A program made the translations under genes and the position numbers. 64,000 nt of DNA from Streptomyces sp. WMMC500 (GTDB taxonomy: Bacteria > Actinomycetota > Actinomycetes > Streptomycetales > Streptomycetaceae). Position 1 is the stretch's first letter. Every line of letters begins with the position of its first letter. Positions 40,102 through 49,301 of the stretch are shown here, piece by piece. Below the pieces are notes generated by a model, which saw only the letters and a list, made by a program, of their open reading frames with translations, was not told where the DNA came from and did no database searches. Location: the NCBI RefSeq assembly GCF_027497195.1, contig NZ_CP114905.1, forward strand, positions 2,900,001 to 2,964,000, in the 5' to 3' direction.

Positions 40102-42534
40102 TTGACGATCGCACCACCGGCCGCGCTTACGGAGCCCGCCTCAGTCACCCCCCGTGCCGACGACGGCCCGGCCGCCGCGCTCACCCGCACGCTCGCCGAG
40201 CTGACCGCCGACCTGCCCGCCACCGACCCCGCCCGGGTCGCCGCCGGCGCCCTGCGCGGCCGGCACCCGGGCTCCGGCGCGGCCGAGTTGCGGGAGCTGG
40301 CCACCGAGGCCGCGGCGGCGCTGATCGCCGAGGAGCCGGAGTACTCGCGGCTGGCCGCGCGGCTGCTGACCCGCGCCGTCGCCGAGGAGGCCGCCGCCCA
40401 GGGCGCCACCGGCTTCTCCGCCGCGATCGCCGTGGGCCACCGCGAGGGCATCGTCGCCGACGCCACCGCCGCCTTCGTCCGGCGGCACGCCGCCCGTCTC
40501 GACGCCCTGGTGGACGAGGCCGTCGCCGAGGGCCGCGACGACCTCTTCGGCTACTTCGGCCTGCGCACGGTCTACACCCGCTACCTGCTGCGCCACCCCA
40601 CCGAGCGCGCCGTCATCGAGACCGCCCAGCACTTCTTCCTGCGCGTCGCCTGCGGTCTCGCCGCGGACGAGTCCGACGCCGCGCTGGCCGAAGTCGCCGA
40701 GCTGTACGGGCTGATGAGCCGCCTCGGCTACCTGCCCTCCTCCCCCACGCTCTTCAACTCCGGCACCCGCCACCCGCAGATGTCGTCCTGCTACCTGCTG
40801 GACTCCCCCCTCGACGAGCTGGACTCGATCTACGAGCGCTACCACCAGGTCGCCCGGCTGTCCAAGCACTCCGGCGGCATCGGTATCCCCTTCACCCGGG
40901 TCCGCTCCCGCGGCTCGCTGATCCGCGGCACCAACGGCCACTCGAACGGCATCGTCCCGTTCCTGCGCACCCTGGACGCCTCCGTCGCCGCCGTGAACCA
41001 GGGCGGCAAGCGCAAGGGCGCCGCGTGCGTCTACCTGGAGCCCTGGCACGCCGACGTCGAGGAGTTCCTGGAGCTGCGCGACAACACCGGCGAGGAGGCC
41101 CGCCGCACCCACAACCTCAACCTCGCGCACTGGATCCCGGACGAGTTCATGCGCCGCGTCGAGGCCGACGGCACCTGGTCGCTGTTCTCCCCCGCCGAGG
41201 TGCCCGAGCTGGCCGACCTGTACGGCGCGGAGTTCGACGCCGCGTACGCCCGCGCGGAGGCCGAGGGGCGGTACGTCAAGCAGGTCCCCGCCCGGCAGTT
41301 GTACGGCCGGATGATGCGTACCCTCGCGCAGACCGGCAACGGCTGGATGACGTTCAAGGACGCCGCCAACCGCACCGCCAACCAGACCGCGGAGCCCGGC
41401 GCCGTCGTGCACTCCTCGAACCTGTGCACCGAGATCCTGGAGGTCTCGGACGACGGCGAGACCGCGGTGTGCAACCTCGGCTCGGTCAACCTCGCCGCGC
41501 ACCTGGGCGCCCCCCTCGACGAAACCACCGGCTGGGAGGAGGCGATGGACTGGGAGAAGCTGGACGCCACGGTCCGTACCGCCGTGACGTTCCTCGACCG
41601 CGTCGTGGACATCAACTTCTACCCGACCGACCAGGCCGCCGCGTCCAACTCCCGCTGGCGGCCCGTGGGCCTGGGCGTGATGGGCCTGCAGGACGTCTTC
41701 TTCCGGCTGCGGCTGCCGTTCGACTCACCGCAGGCGCGGGCGCTGTCCACCCGGATCGCCGAGCGCATCATGCTCGCCGCGTACGCCGCCTCCGCCGACC
41801 TCGCCGAGCGGCACGGCGCGCACCCGGCCTGGTCCCGCACCCGCGCCGCCCGCGGCGTCCTGCACCCCGACCACTATCCCGACGCCGACGTGACCTGGCC
41901 GGAGCGCTGGACCGCGCTGCGCGCCCGGATCGCCGCGACCGGCCTGCGCAACTCGCTGCTGCTGGCCATCGCGCCGACCGCGACGATCGCCTCCATCGCC
42001 GGCGTCTACGAGTGCATCGAGCCGCAGGTCTCCAACCTCTTCAAGCGCGAGACGCTGAGCGGCGAGTTCCTCCAGGTCAACTCCTACCTCGTGGCCGAGC
42101 TGAAGGCGCTGGGGGTGTGGGACGCGCAGACCCGCGAGGCGCTGCGCGAGCACGACGGGTCCGTACAGGAGCTGACGTGGATCCCCGCGGAGGTCCGGGC
42201 ACGCTACCGCACGGCGTGGGAGCTGCCGCAGCGCGCGCTGATCGACATGGCCGCGGCCCGTACGCCCTACCTGGACCAGGCCCAGTCGCTCAACCTCTTC
42301 ATGGCCGCGCCGACCATCGGCAAGCTCAGCTCGATGTACGCCTACGCCTGGAAGTCCGGGCTGAAGACGACGTACTACCTGCGCTCGCGCCCGGCGACCC
42401 GGATCGCCCGCTCGGCCCGCGCCGCCGCCCCCGCGCACCCCGCCCCCGCCCCCCTGCCCGTCCAGCAGCCGCACGCCGACGACGCCGTCGCCTGCTCCCT
42501 GGAGAACCCCGAGACCTGCGAGGCATGCCAGTGA
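40102..42534 (+). CDS. nrdA: class Ia ribonucleoside-diphosphate reductase alpha subunit
   Basis: 810 residues; reduces ribonucleoside diphosphates to deoxynucleotides with NrdB. Redox Cys in SSPTLFNSGTRHPQMSSCYLL, active-site N-x-C-x-E in HSSNLCTEILE, second Cys in AVCNLGSVNLA, and a C-terminal shuttle pair CEACQ. NSYLVAELKALG and YAYAWKSGLKTTYYLR are further class I blocks. The N-terminal ~100 residues are the ATP-cone-like region, only weakly conserved. TTG start chosen: GAGGGAGAG precedes it and it follows the riboswitch; no ATG/GTG fits. Expression off when adenosylcobalamin binds the leader. Overlaps nrdB by four bases. Confidence 0.95.
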   Translation: MTIAPPAALTEPASVTPRADDGPAAALTRTLAELTADLPATDPARVAAGALRGRHPGSGAAELRELATEAAAALIAEEPEYSRLAARLLTRAVAEEAAAQGATGFSAAIAVGHREGIVADATAAFVRRHAARLDALVDEAVAEGRDDLFGYFGLRTVYTRYLLRHPTERAVIETAQHFFLRVACGLAADESDAALAEVAELYGLMSRLGYLPSSPTLFNSGTRHPQMSSCYLLDSPLDELDSIYERYHQVARLSKHSGGIGIPFTRVRSRGSLIRGTNGHSNGIVPFLRTLDASVAAVNQGGKRKGAACVYLEPWHADVEEFLELRDNTGEEARRTHNLNLAHWIPDEFMRRVEADGTWSLFSPAEVPELADLYGAEFDAAYARAEAEGRYVKQVPARQLYGRMMRTLAQTGNGWMTFKDAANRTANQTAEPGAVVHSSNLCTEILEVSDDGETAVCNLGSVNLAAHLGAPLDETTGWEEAMDWEKLDATVRTAVTFLDRVVDINFYPTDQAAASNSRWRPVGLGVMGLQDVFFRLRLPFDSPQARALSTRIAERIMLAAYAASADLAERHGAHPAWSRTRAARGVLHPDHYPDADVTWPERWTALRARIAATGLRNSLLLAIAPTATIASIAGVYECIEPQVSNLFKRETLSGEFLQVNSYLVAELKALGVWDAQTREALREHDGSVQELTWIPAEVRARYRTAWELPQRALIDMAAARTPYLDQAQSLNLFMAAPTIGKLSSMYAYAWKSGLKTTYYLRSRPATRIARSARAAAPAHPAPAPLPVQQPHADDAVACSLENPETCEACQ

Positions 42535-43550
42535 CCACCGCCACCGACGCCAGGAACCTGCTCGACCCCGGCTTCGAGCTGACCCTGCGCCCCATGCGCT
42601 ACCCGGAGTTCTACGAGCGCTACCGGGACGCCATCAAGAACACCTGGACCGTCGAGGAGGTCGACCTCCACTCCGACGTCGCCGACCTCGCCAAGCTCTC
42701 GCCGGGCGAACAGCACCTCATCGGCCGGCTCGTGGCGTTCTTCGCCACCGGCGACTCGATCGTGGCGAACAACCTGGTGCTCACGCTCTACAAGCACATC
42801 AACTCGCCCGAGGCCCGCCTCTACCTCTCCCGCCAGCTCTTCGAGGAGGCCGTGCACGTCCAGTTCTATCTGACGCTGCTCGACACCTACCTCCCCGATC
42901 CGGACGAGCGGGCCGCGGCGTTCGCCGCGGTGGAGAACATCCCGTCGATCCGCGAGAAGGCGCAGTTCTGCTTCCGCTGGATGGACTCGGTGGAGAACAT
43001 CGAGCGGCTGGAGACCAGGGAGGACCGCCGCCGCTTCCTGCTCAACCTCATCTGCTTCGCCGCCTGCATCGAGGGCCTGTTCTTCTACGGCGCGTTCGCG
43101 TACGTCTACTGGCTGCGCTCCCGCGGCCTGCTGCACGGCCTCGCGACGGGCACGAACTGGGTGTTCCGCGACGAGAGCATGCACATGAACTTCGCGTTCT
43201 CCGTGGTCGACACGGTCCGCGCGGAGGAGCCCGACCTCTTCGACGAGGAGCTGGGGCAACAGGTGCGCGACATGCTCGACGAGGCGGTGCGGGCGGAGCT
43301 GCAGTTCGCGCGCGACCTGTGCGGCGACGGCCTGCCGGGGATGAACACCGACTCGATGCGCGCGTATCTGGAGTGCGTGGCCGACCAGCGGCTCGTCCGG
43401 CTGGGCTTCGCGCCGGTGTACGGGTCGCAGAACCCGTTCGCGTTCATGGAGCTGCAGGACGTGCAGGAGCTGACGAACTTCTTCGAGCGCCGCCCGTCCG
43501 CGTACCAGGTGGCGGTGGAGGGCTCGGTCGGGTTCGACGACGAGTTCTGA
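42531..43550 (+). CDS. nrdB: class Ia ribonucleoside-diphosphate reductase beta subunit
   Basis: 339 residues. Carries the diiron and tyrosyl radical site: DSIVANNLVL, then EEAVHVQFYLTLLDTY where E-x2-H-x3-Y gives the iron ligands and radical Tyr, and RDESMHMNFAF with E-x2-H. The C-terminal GSVGFDDEF tail docks to NrdA. The GTG at 42531 gives the MTTAT-like start of homologues (overlap GTGA); an ATG six bases upstream, in frame, is possible. In S. coelicolor an AraC-like nrdS follows; here the next gene is a peptidase on the other strand, so nrdS is absent. Confidence 0.95.
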   Translation: MTTATDARNLLDPGFELTLRPMRYPEFYERYRDAIKNTWTVEEVDLHSDVADLAKLSPGEQHLIGRLVAFFATGDSIVANNLVLTLYKHINSPEARLYLSRQLFEEAVHVQFYLTLLDTYLPDPDERAAAFAAVENIPSIREKAQFCFRWMDSVENIERLETREDRRRFLLNLICFAACIEGLFFYGAFAYVYWLRSRGLLHGLATGTNWVFRDESMHMNFAFSVVDTVRAEEPDLFDEELGQQVRDMLDEAVRAELQFARDLCGDGLPGMNTDSMRAYLECVADQRLVRLGFAPVYGSQNPFAFMELQDVQELTNFFERRPSAYQVAVEGSVGFDDEF

Positions 43551-43560
43551 GGCGCGCAGC

Positions 43561-43598
43561 GCCGGCCGGGCCCGCCGTGGGGGGCGGGTCCGGCCGGC
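43561..43598. terminator. terminator after nrdB
   Basis: GCCGGCCGGGCCCGCC with complementary GGCGGGTCCGGCCGGC (one G-T wobble), 6-nt loop, ten bases after the stop, between convergent genes. Confidence 0.75.
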
Positions 43599-43683
43599 GA
43601 CTGCCGGCCGCCGCGGCGCCGTTGCCGCGGTGCCTGCGTGCTGCGGTACTGCCGTGCTGCGGTGCTGCTGCGGTCTCCCGCGG

Positions 43684-44418
43684 TCAGATGCCGCAGGAGG
43701 GGGCGGACCAGGAGCGGGACGACCGGCCGTCCACGTGCGTGTGGTCGTTGTGGCCCGGGTAGCCGGGACCGAAGATCCCGCCGAAGCCGTGGGTACGCGC
43801 CTGCTGGGCCAGCCGGCAGAACGACGGGGAGCCGACGAGGTCGGCCGCCGTGCCGTACAGATGCTGGCTGTTGGAGGCGCCGCCGACCGCGTTGTTGCAC
43901 GAGACGGAGCGGAAGCCGCTGGTGATGTTGATGGGGACGTCGCCCAGGGCGTGCCGCATCGCCTCCAGCTTCCACATGGTGCGCTTGGCGTTCTCCTTGG
44001 CCGTCGCCGCGGAGACCGCACCACCGCTCCAGGTGGAGTTGCACTTGTTCAGCTCGGCGTAGGTGAAGTGCACCGGGGTGCAGTCGGCGTCCTGCAGGCT
44101 GTAGATCTTGTTGAACGTGTTGGTGCCCGCGACGCCGTCCGAGCTGAGCCCGTACGCGCTCTGGAACTTCGCGACGGCGGCCTTGGTGCGCGGCCCGAAG
44201 TTGCCGTCGATGGCGAGGATCTCGCCGGACGTCACGTGCCCCGCCACCCGGATCTGCAACTGGGTGACGTCGGCGCCGGTCATGCCCTGCGAGAGCGTGC
44301 GGTTCCAGGTGTAGCACGAGTCCGCCTGCGCCGAGCCGGCGGTCGCGACCGTGCCGACGACGCCCGCCGCCGCGATCATGGCGATGCTGAGGATGAGTCT
44401 GACCGTACGTCTGAGCAT
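43684..44418 (-). CDS. secreted zinc D-Ala-D-Ala carboxypeptidase (peptidase M15) with peptidoglycan-binding domain
   Basis: 244 residues. Sec signal MLRRTVRLILSIAMIAAAGV ending AQA; peptidoglycan-binding type 1 domain ~45-105 (GADVTQLQIRVAGHVTSGE, IDGNFGPRTKAAVAKFQS); M15A catalytic domain with SGFRSVSCNNAVGGASNSQHLYGTAADL (His and Asp zinc ligands in QHLYGTAADL) and a C-terminal HNDHTHVDGR with the third His. It trims peptidoglycan stem peptides outside the cell, like the Streptomyces albus G enzyme. ATG start with GGAGG just upstream. Confidence 0.93.
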   Translation of the reverse strand: MLRRTVRLILSIAMIAAAGVVGTVATAGSAQADSCYTWNRTLSQGMTGADVTQLQIRVAGHVTSGEILAIDGNFGPRTKAAVAKFQSAYGLSSDGVAGTNTFNKIYSLQDADCTPVHFTYAELNKCNSTWSGGAVSAATAKENAKRTMWKLEAMRHALGDVPINITSGFRSVSCNNAVGGASNSQHLYGTAADLVGSPSFCRLAQQARTHGFGGIFGPGYPGHNDHTHVDGRSSRSWSAPSCGI

Positions 44419-44496
44419 GGGGCCTCCGTACCGTACGAATGGGGGCTCCGAGCCTCGCGCGCGCCGGGCGCGCGGTCAACGCGCCGCCGTTTCGCC

Positions 44497-44512
44497 AGTG
44501 GACTCGACCACT
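44497..44512. promoter_or_regulatory. dre-like palindrome upstream of the M15 peptidase
   Basis: AGTGGACTCGACCACT matches the 16-base dre consensus at 12 positions and is symmetric (CAGTGG...CCACTG when one base is added each side). It lies 79 bp upstream of the peptidase start. Weaker than the das sites; DasR binding is uncertain. Confidence 0.3.
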
Positions 44513-44547
44513 GCCGTAACCGCCGCGCAAGAGGCGGCGGTTACGGC
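44513..44547 (-). terminator. terminator after the peptide deformylase gene
   Basis: GCCGTAACCGCCGC and its perfect complement around GCAAGAG, 28 bases past the def stop. Confidence 0.7.
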
Positions 44548-44575
44548 GCCGGCGGGCCGAGGGCGGGCGGGGGCC

Positions 44576-45223
44576 TCAGCCGTTGGGGACGGTCTCGTAG
44601 CGCGGGGTGTTCTCCGCCATCTGCTGCATGACGTCCTTGCGCTCGCGCTTGGAGAGCCGGTCGATGTAGAGCCGCCCGTAGAGGTGGTCCGTCTCGTGCT
44701 GGAGGCAGCGGGCGAAGTAGCCCGTGCCGTGCACGCGGACGGGCCTGCCGTCGAGGTCCCGGCCGCGCACCACCGCGTAGTCCGGGCGGGCCAGCGACAT
44801 GTACGCGCCGGGGACCGACAGACATCCCTCGTTGCCGTCGTCGAGCTGCCGGCGGTCGGCGGGCAGCTCCTCCAGCACGGGGTTGCACACGGCGCCCACG
44901 TGCCGTACGCCGTCGTCGTCCGGGCAGTCGTAGACGAAGACCTTGAGGTCGACGCCGATCTGGTTGGCCGCGAGGCCCACGCCCTCCGCCGCCCGCTGGC
45001 TGGCGAACATGTCGTCCACGAGCGACCGCAGCGCGTCGTCGAACTCCGTCACGTCCGCGCACTCGCGGTGCAGCACCGGATTGCCCACCACCGTGATCGG
45101 CCTGACCGTCCCCCGCTCGCGGGCCGCGCGCTCACGCGCCTCCGCGTCCGTCACGTCGTCGAGGAACACGTCCGGCGACTCCGCTTCCCGCCCCGCCTGC
45201 TCCTGCTCCGCCTGCTGCGTCAT
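44576..45223 (-). CDS. def: peptide deformylase
   Basis: 215 residues. All three catalytic motifs: [19 protein letters not shown] (Cys metal ligand) and QHETDHLYG (HExxH-type ligands and catalytic Glu). Removes the formyl group from nascent N-termini. The N-terminal ~40 residues, rich in Glu/Gln/Arg, precede the domain and are longer than in E. coli Def; this is common in Streptomyces. ATG start; no neighbour in operon. Lies near sigR-rsrA as in S. coelicolor. Confidence 0.95.
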   Translation of the reverse strand: MTQQAEQEQAGREAESPDVFLDDVTDAEARERAARERGTVRPITVVGNPVLHRECADVTEFDDALRSLVDDMFASQRAAEGVGLAANQIGVDLKVFVYDCPDDDGVRHVGAVCNPVLEELPADRRQLDDGNEGCLSVPGAYMSLARPDYAVVRGRDLDGRPVRVHGTGYFARCLQHETDHLYGRLYIDRLSKRERKDVMQQMAENTPRYETVPNG

Positions 45224-45307
45224 GCTCGCCGCACGCCTTCCTGGTTCCCGCCCTCACGAGCTTCACGAAAAGACCGGAGTCCAGGGTACGGCCACGTTCC
45301 GACAGCC

Positions 45308-46300
45308 TCAGACGACTTCCTCCAGATCCCGCCAGTCCCGGGTGTCCGGGCTGTCCGCGGCCCAGCTCTCCAGCAGCCCGCGCACCAGCGACGCGGGCGC
45401 GGCTATCCCGCACTCCCGCTCCGGCACCCAGAGCCCGTCCTCGGTGCGGTGCACCAGCGGCCCCGGCTGGCCGGGCTCGCTGTGGTCGTGCGGGTCGAGG
45501 GTCGCCTGCAGCGAGCCCTCGGCGCTGGGCATGCAGCTCTCCGAGCAGGTGCGGCAGAGCAGCCGCACCGACGACGACCAGTCCTCGGCCGCGTACCCCG
45601 CCTCGGCCGCCAGCAGCTCGACGGCGTCCCGGTCCGCCTCGGTGGCCGCCTCCAGCAGCACCACCCACGTCGGCACCGGCGACGGCGCCCACAGCTCTAT
45701 CTCGTCGAAGACCGGATACGACGGGCCAGCCAGCGTGCCCCGCTCGCCGTGCGGCACCCCGTCGTGCAGTACGACCTCGCCCCAGCGGCGGCCCGACGAG
45801 GGCAGCGGGATGCTCTGCACCTCGATCCGCGCCGGGTCGAGGCGGCGGCCCCAGACGACCTCCGCCTCGCCCTCGGGCGACAGCCGCACCGCGGCGCTGC
45901 CCAGGTCCATGTCCTCCGGCGGCTCGGCCGCCCCCTGGTGCGCGGCGCCGCCGGGCACGCGCAGCCCGTACGCCTGCCACGCCCGCCGCGCCAGCGGCCA
46001 GTCCTGCAGCGCGGTGGCGGCGATGCCGACGTTCCACCAGTCGGGCGCGCCCGTCTCGCGGTCGAGCAGCGCGACGGCCCGCAGGCCCGCGGCGCGCGCC
46101 TGCTCCCAGTCGTGCCGGAACTTGTGCAGCAGCGCAAGGTTGAACCACGACTCCGACAGCCAGGGCTCCAGGCCCGCGGCACGGGTGAGCAGCGCGCCCG
46201 CGTCGTCGTACCGGCCGTCGCCGATCAACGTGAACGCGCGGTCGGTCGCCTGCCGCCACGAGGCGGAGGGCCGATGCCGTGTTCTGCCGAAGATCCTCAC
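45308..46300 (-). CDS. TPR-containing protein, conserved in actinobacteria
   Basis: 330 residues. Residues ~15-100 form tetratricopeptide-like helices (FTLIGDGRYDDAGALLTRAAGL, WFNLALLHKFRHDWEQARAAGLRAVALLDRETG in pieces), followed by an unfamiliar alpha/beta domain with four Cys (LLCRTCSESCMPS, and CGIAAP near the end) that could bind zinc. Function unknown. GTG start at 46300 begins MRIFGRTRHRPS; the frame is open upstream but that is intergenic. Convergent upstream with nothing, same strand as def and only 84 bp from it. Confidence 0.78.
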   Translation of the reverse strand: MRIFGRTRHRPSASWRQATDRAFTLIGDGRYDDAGALLTRAAGLEPWLSESWFNLALLHKFRHDWEQARAAGLRAVALLDRETGAPDWWNVGIAATALQDWPLARRAWQAYGLRVPGGAAHQGAAEPPEDMDLGSAAVRLSPEGEAEVVWGRRLDPARIEVQSIPLPSSGRRWGEVVLHDGVPHGERGTLAGPSYPVFDEIELWAPSPVPTWVVLLEAATEADRDAVELLAAEAGYAAEDWSSSVRLLCRTCSESCMPSAEGSLQATLDPHDHSEPGQPGPLVHRTEDGLWVPERECGIAAPASLVRGLLESWAADSPDTRDWRDLEEVV

Positions 46301-46464
46301 GATTCCTGCCTGCCGTCTTTGACTCCAGGATGACCACTGTGCGGCCTGTCCGCACGGCGTGCTCTCCCGGGGGGCGCCGTTGCTCCCCGCAACTTCCTGT
46401 CCGCTCGGGTGCCGGGCTATGCCCGCATCCAACCACGCGGTGCCGTACGCCCGCTTCTTACCGG

Positions 46465-47778
46465 TCAGTTCGCGTGCACGCCGTTCGCCAGCACCTCCCG
46501 GAGCGCGTCCACCACGGCCGGGTCGTACTCGGCGCGAGGGGCCAGACGCAGCCTCTCCAGGGCCGCGAGCGGCCCGGTGGCGACAGCGCCCTCACCCTTC
46601 GCGTTCCCCGTCACCAGTACGTCGTATGCAGCGGCCACGCGTACGATACGGGCCGCGACCGGCTGGTCACGGTACGGCTCCGCCTGCCGCTCCACGACGA
46701 CCGCGACCTCGGCGGCCACGCCGGTCTGCCGTACCACCGCGCCGCCCAGCAGGGCGATGCGCCGCCGGTCGGCGAGGCCGGCGGCGCCCGGGGGGCCCTC
46801 GGCCCCCGGCGGGGCGGGGTCGGCCAGCGACAGCTTGCCCAGGTCGTGCATGAGCGCAGCCTGCTCCAGCACGTCCAGCTCCCGCTCGGTCAGCCCCCGC
46901 ACCCGGCCGATCGCCCGGCTGAGGGAGGCGACGCGGTGGGCGTGGCCCGGGGTGTGGTAGCCGGCCATCTCGGTCGCGCGGGCCAGGGAGGCGATGGTCT
47001 GGCGGTAGGTGCGGCGCACGGCGGCGTAGCGGCGGAACGAGACCTGGGTGAGCAGCAGCGGCAGGCTCAGCACGGGCAGCGCCCACACCCCGGCCACCTG
47101 CGCGGCGAGTGCGATGACGACGCCGGTGGCGCACATCGCGGAGCCGGCGCCGGGCAGGGCGCGCAGCTCGTCGCGGAGCAGGGGGCCGTACGGCCAGCCG
47201 GTGCGGGCCCGGGCGAGGCAGGCGGCGAGCACGGCGTCGCAGAGCGCGGTCAGGGCGAGGACGCCGAGCAGCGCCGGTACGTAGAGGGGGACGGGTCCGG
47301 CCGTGAGGCCAGCGACCGGGGCGCCGTCGCCCTCCGCCGGGGCACCGGCGCACAGGGGGCGGCAGCAGGCGGCGGCGAAGGCGGTGCCGAGGACCCGGCG
47401 GACCAGGTGCTCGGCGGTGGGGCCGCGACCGCGGGCGACGTGCGGGACGGCGCCGACGACGGTGGCCGTGAAGGAGACGGCGGCGATCTCCAGGACGGCG
47501 CCGCCCGCCGTGTCCGCGGGGATGCAGAGCAGCGCGTACCCGAGCGCGCCGGCGGTGGCCAGCGGCGCGGGGATGCGCGCGGGGGTGCTCGCGCGGTGGT
47601 CGCCCGCCACCTCGCCGACCACGATGAGGAGGCCGAAGGCGAGCGCGGCCCCGGGCTGGGCGAGCCCGTGCGCGAGGGTCCAGCAGAACCCGGCCGCGGT
47701 CACCGCCCCGGCGGCCCCGACCGCCACGCGCACCTCGGGCGGGGTGCGGTGGCGGGAGCGGAGAACCGATTCGCTCAC
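46465..47778 (-). CDS. membrane HD-domain protein, degenerate partner of an HD-GYP protein
   Basis: 437 residues. Six to eight hydrophobic helices in ~15-260 (RVAVGAAGAVTAAGFCWTLA, ALGYALLCIPADTAGGAVLE), then an HD-like domain: HTPGHAHRVASLSRAIGRV and the HD pair in ALMHDLGKLSL. Beyond that, the two-His plus GYP region of HD-GYP phosphodiesterases is replaced by VVVERQAEPYRDQPVAARIV, so metal binding and catalysis are probably lost. GTG start overlaps the stop of the intact HD-GYP gene by four bases. Possibly a sensor or inhibitor of its partner. Confidence 0.82.
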   Translation of the reverse strand: MSESVLRSRHRTPPEVRVAVGAAGAVTAAGFCWTLAHGLAQPGAALAFGLLIVVGEVAGDHRASTPARIPAPLATAGALGYALLCIPADTAGGAVLEIAAVSFTATVVGAVPHVARGRGPTAEHLVRRVLGTAFAAACCRPLCAGAPAEGDGAPVAGLTAGPVPLYVPALLGVLALTALCDAVLAACLARARTGWPYGPLLRDELRALPGAGSAMCATGVVIALAAQVAGVWALPVLSLPLLLTQVSFRRYAAVRRTYRQTIASLARATEMAGYHTPGHAHRVASLSRAIGRVRGLTERELDVLEQAALMHDLGKLSLADPAPPGAEGPPGAAGLADRRRIALLGGAVVRQTGVAAEVAVVVERQAEPYRDQPVAARIVRVAAAYDVLVTGNAKGEGAVATGPLAALERLRLAPRAEYDPAVVDALREVLANGVHAN

Positions 47779-49205
47779 GGGGCGCCACCGCTGCGTGCCA
47801 CGGCACCGTCCGCCGCGCCTTCCGCCGTACTGCCCGCCACACCGCCCGCCGCGCCGTCCCCCGCCGCGCCGCCGCCGGCTCCGCCGGTCCCGCCGCGCAG
47901 CGGTGCCGGGATCGTCGCGGGCTCGTCCGCCGTGACCTCGGCGTGCCAGCCGCGGCGCTCAATCGCACCGGCCAGCGCGCGCACCATCCGCGGGTCGAAC
48001 TGCGCCCCGGCGCACCGCCGCAGCTCCGCCAGCGCCGCGGGCACCTCGCGCGCGCGGCGGTAGGAGCGGGTCGAGGTCATGGCGTCGAAGGCGTCGGCCA
48101 CCGCCACCACCCGGGCGTATTCCGGAATCCGCGCGCCGGTGAGCCCGTACGGGTAACCGCGGCCGTCCATCCGCTCGTGGTGGTGCAGGATCGCCGCGCG
48201 CACCTCCTCCAGGAAGCCGATGCCGCGGACGATCTCGTGCCCGTACTCCGGATGCAGCTCGATGACCCGCCGCTCCTCGGGGGTCAGCGGCCCGTCCTTA
48301 CGCAGGATGCGCGTCGGCACACCGAGCTTGCCCACGTCGTGCAGGATCCCGGCGAACCGGAGCACCTCCTGCCGCCGCTCGTCCATGCCCAGCTCGCGGG
48401 CGATGAGCACCGACGCGCGGCCGACCCGCTCGCTGTGCCCGCGGGTGTAGCGGTCCTTGATGTCGACGGCCTGCACCAGCGCCCGGATCGTCGCCTGATG
48501 CGCCGCGCGCTCACGGTCGGCCTGGGCGAACGCCCAGCAGGAGATCGCCATCGGCAGCAGCACGAGCAGCCCGCTGGCCGGTCCGTGCGGGCTGTGCCAG
48601 AGCATCGCCATGATCAGCCCGGCGAGCCCGTGCACGAGGTACGCGCCCGCCGCCGCGGGCGCTCCGGCGAGCGCAGCGCGCGGGGAGCGGCGCTCGGCGG
48701 CGGCGCGCATCGCGGCGTCCAGGCAGGTGAGTACGGCCCAGAAGGCGGCGACCGCGAGGAGCGCGGCCGGGAGCAGTTCGGGGAAGCCGGCCTCGCCGAG
48801 CCCGGCGTCCCCGGGCACGCGCCCGGCGGCGTACGCGGCCGCCCAGCTTGCGAGCGCCGGTTCCGCGGCCCGCCACAGCCGCCGCGGGGCGGCCGGCTGT
48901 TCGGTGATCCGGGCGGTCAGCGCGCCAGGGAGAGGGACGAGGGCCGCCGCGGCGGGCGGCAGCAGAAACGCTCCTGCAAGGAGTACGGGGAAGAACGCGC
49001 CGATGCCGTCGGGCACCCGGCCCGCCAGCGGCGGGCAGCGCCGGAGGTGTTCACCGGCCGCGTAGACGCCGGCGAGCAGGGCCACCGTGCCCCAGGGGGT
49101 CGCGGCGCCGGGCCGCAGCGCGGGGGCGGCGCACGCCGCCGCGGCGAGCAGTGCGCACAGCAGACAGGCGCGCCCGGCCGCGGAGACCTGCGCCACCTGC
49201 CCCAT
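47775..49205 (-). CDS. membrane-bound HD-GYP domain phosphodiesterase
   Basis: 476 residues. About seven membrane helices (~10-230) and a complete HD-GYP domain: HSERVGRASVLIARELG, ILHDVGKLGVP, ELHPEYGHEIV, ILHHHERMDGRGYPYG (the HHE..DGxGYP signature) and VVAVADAFDAMTSTRSYR. HD-GYP enzymes hydrolyse cyclic di-GMP to GMP, so this links membrane sensing to c-di-GMP level and hence to sporulation control. ATG at 49205 chosen; a GTG 60 bases upstream is possible. The C-terminal ~50 residues are Ala/Gly-rich. It is the first gene of a two-gene operon. Confidence 0.88.
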   Translation of the reverse strand: MGQVAQVSAAGRACLLCALLAAAACAAPALRPGAATPWGTVALLAGVYAAGEHLRRCPPLAGRVPDGIGAFFPVLLAGAFLLPPAAAALVPLPGALTARITEQPAAPRRLWRAAEPALASWAAAYAAGRVPGDAGLGEAGFPELLPAALLAVAAFWAVLTCLDAAMRAAAERRSPRAALAGAPAAAGAYLVHGLAGLIMAMLWHSPHGPASGLLVLLPMAISCWAFAQADRERAAHQATIRALVQAVDIKDRYTRGHSERVGRASVLIARELGMDERRQEVLRFAGILHDVGKLGVPTRILRKDGPLTPEERRVIELHPEYGHEIVRGIGFLEEVRAAILHHHERMDGRGYPYGLTGARIPEYARVVAVADAFDAMTSTRSYRRAREVPAALAELRRCAGAQFDPRMVRALAGAIERRGWHAEVTADEPATIPAPLRGGTGGAGGGAAGDGAAGGVAGSTAEGAADGAVARSGGAP

Positions 49206-49301
49206 GCGCCCCACGCTCCTCGTCCCCGCTGTACTCCGTACGAGTTGGGGAGCATAGAGCGGCACCTACGGCCGAATGGGGCGCAGTTGCGTAAAAGAAC
49301 A

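Noticed and set aside
39861..42530. Apparent 890-residue N-terminal extension of NrdB
   Set aside because: It overlaps the riboswitch and nrdA in another frame; NrdB homologues start at the position chosen.
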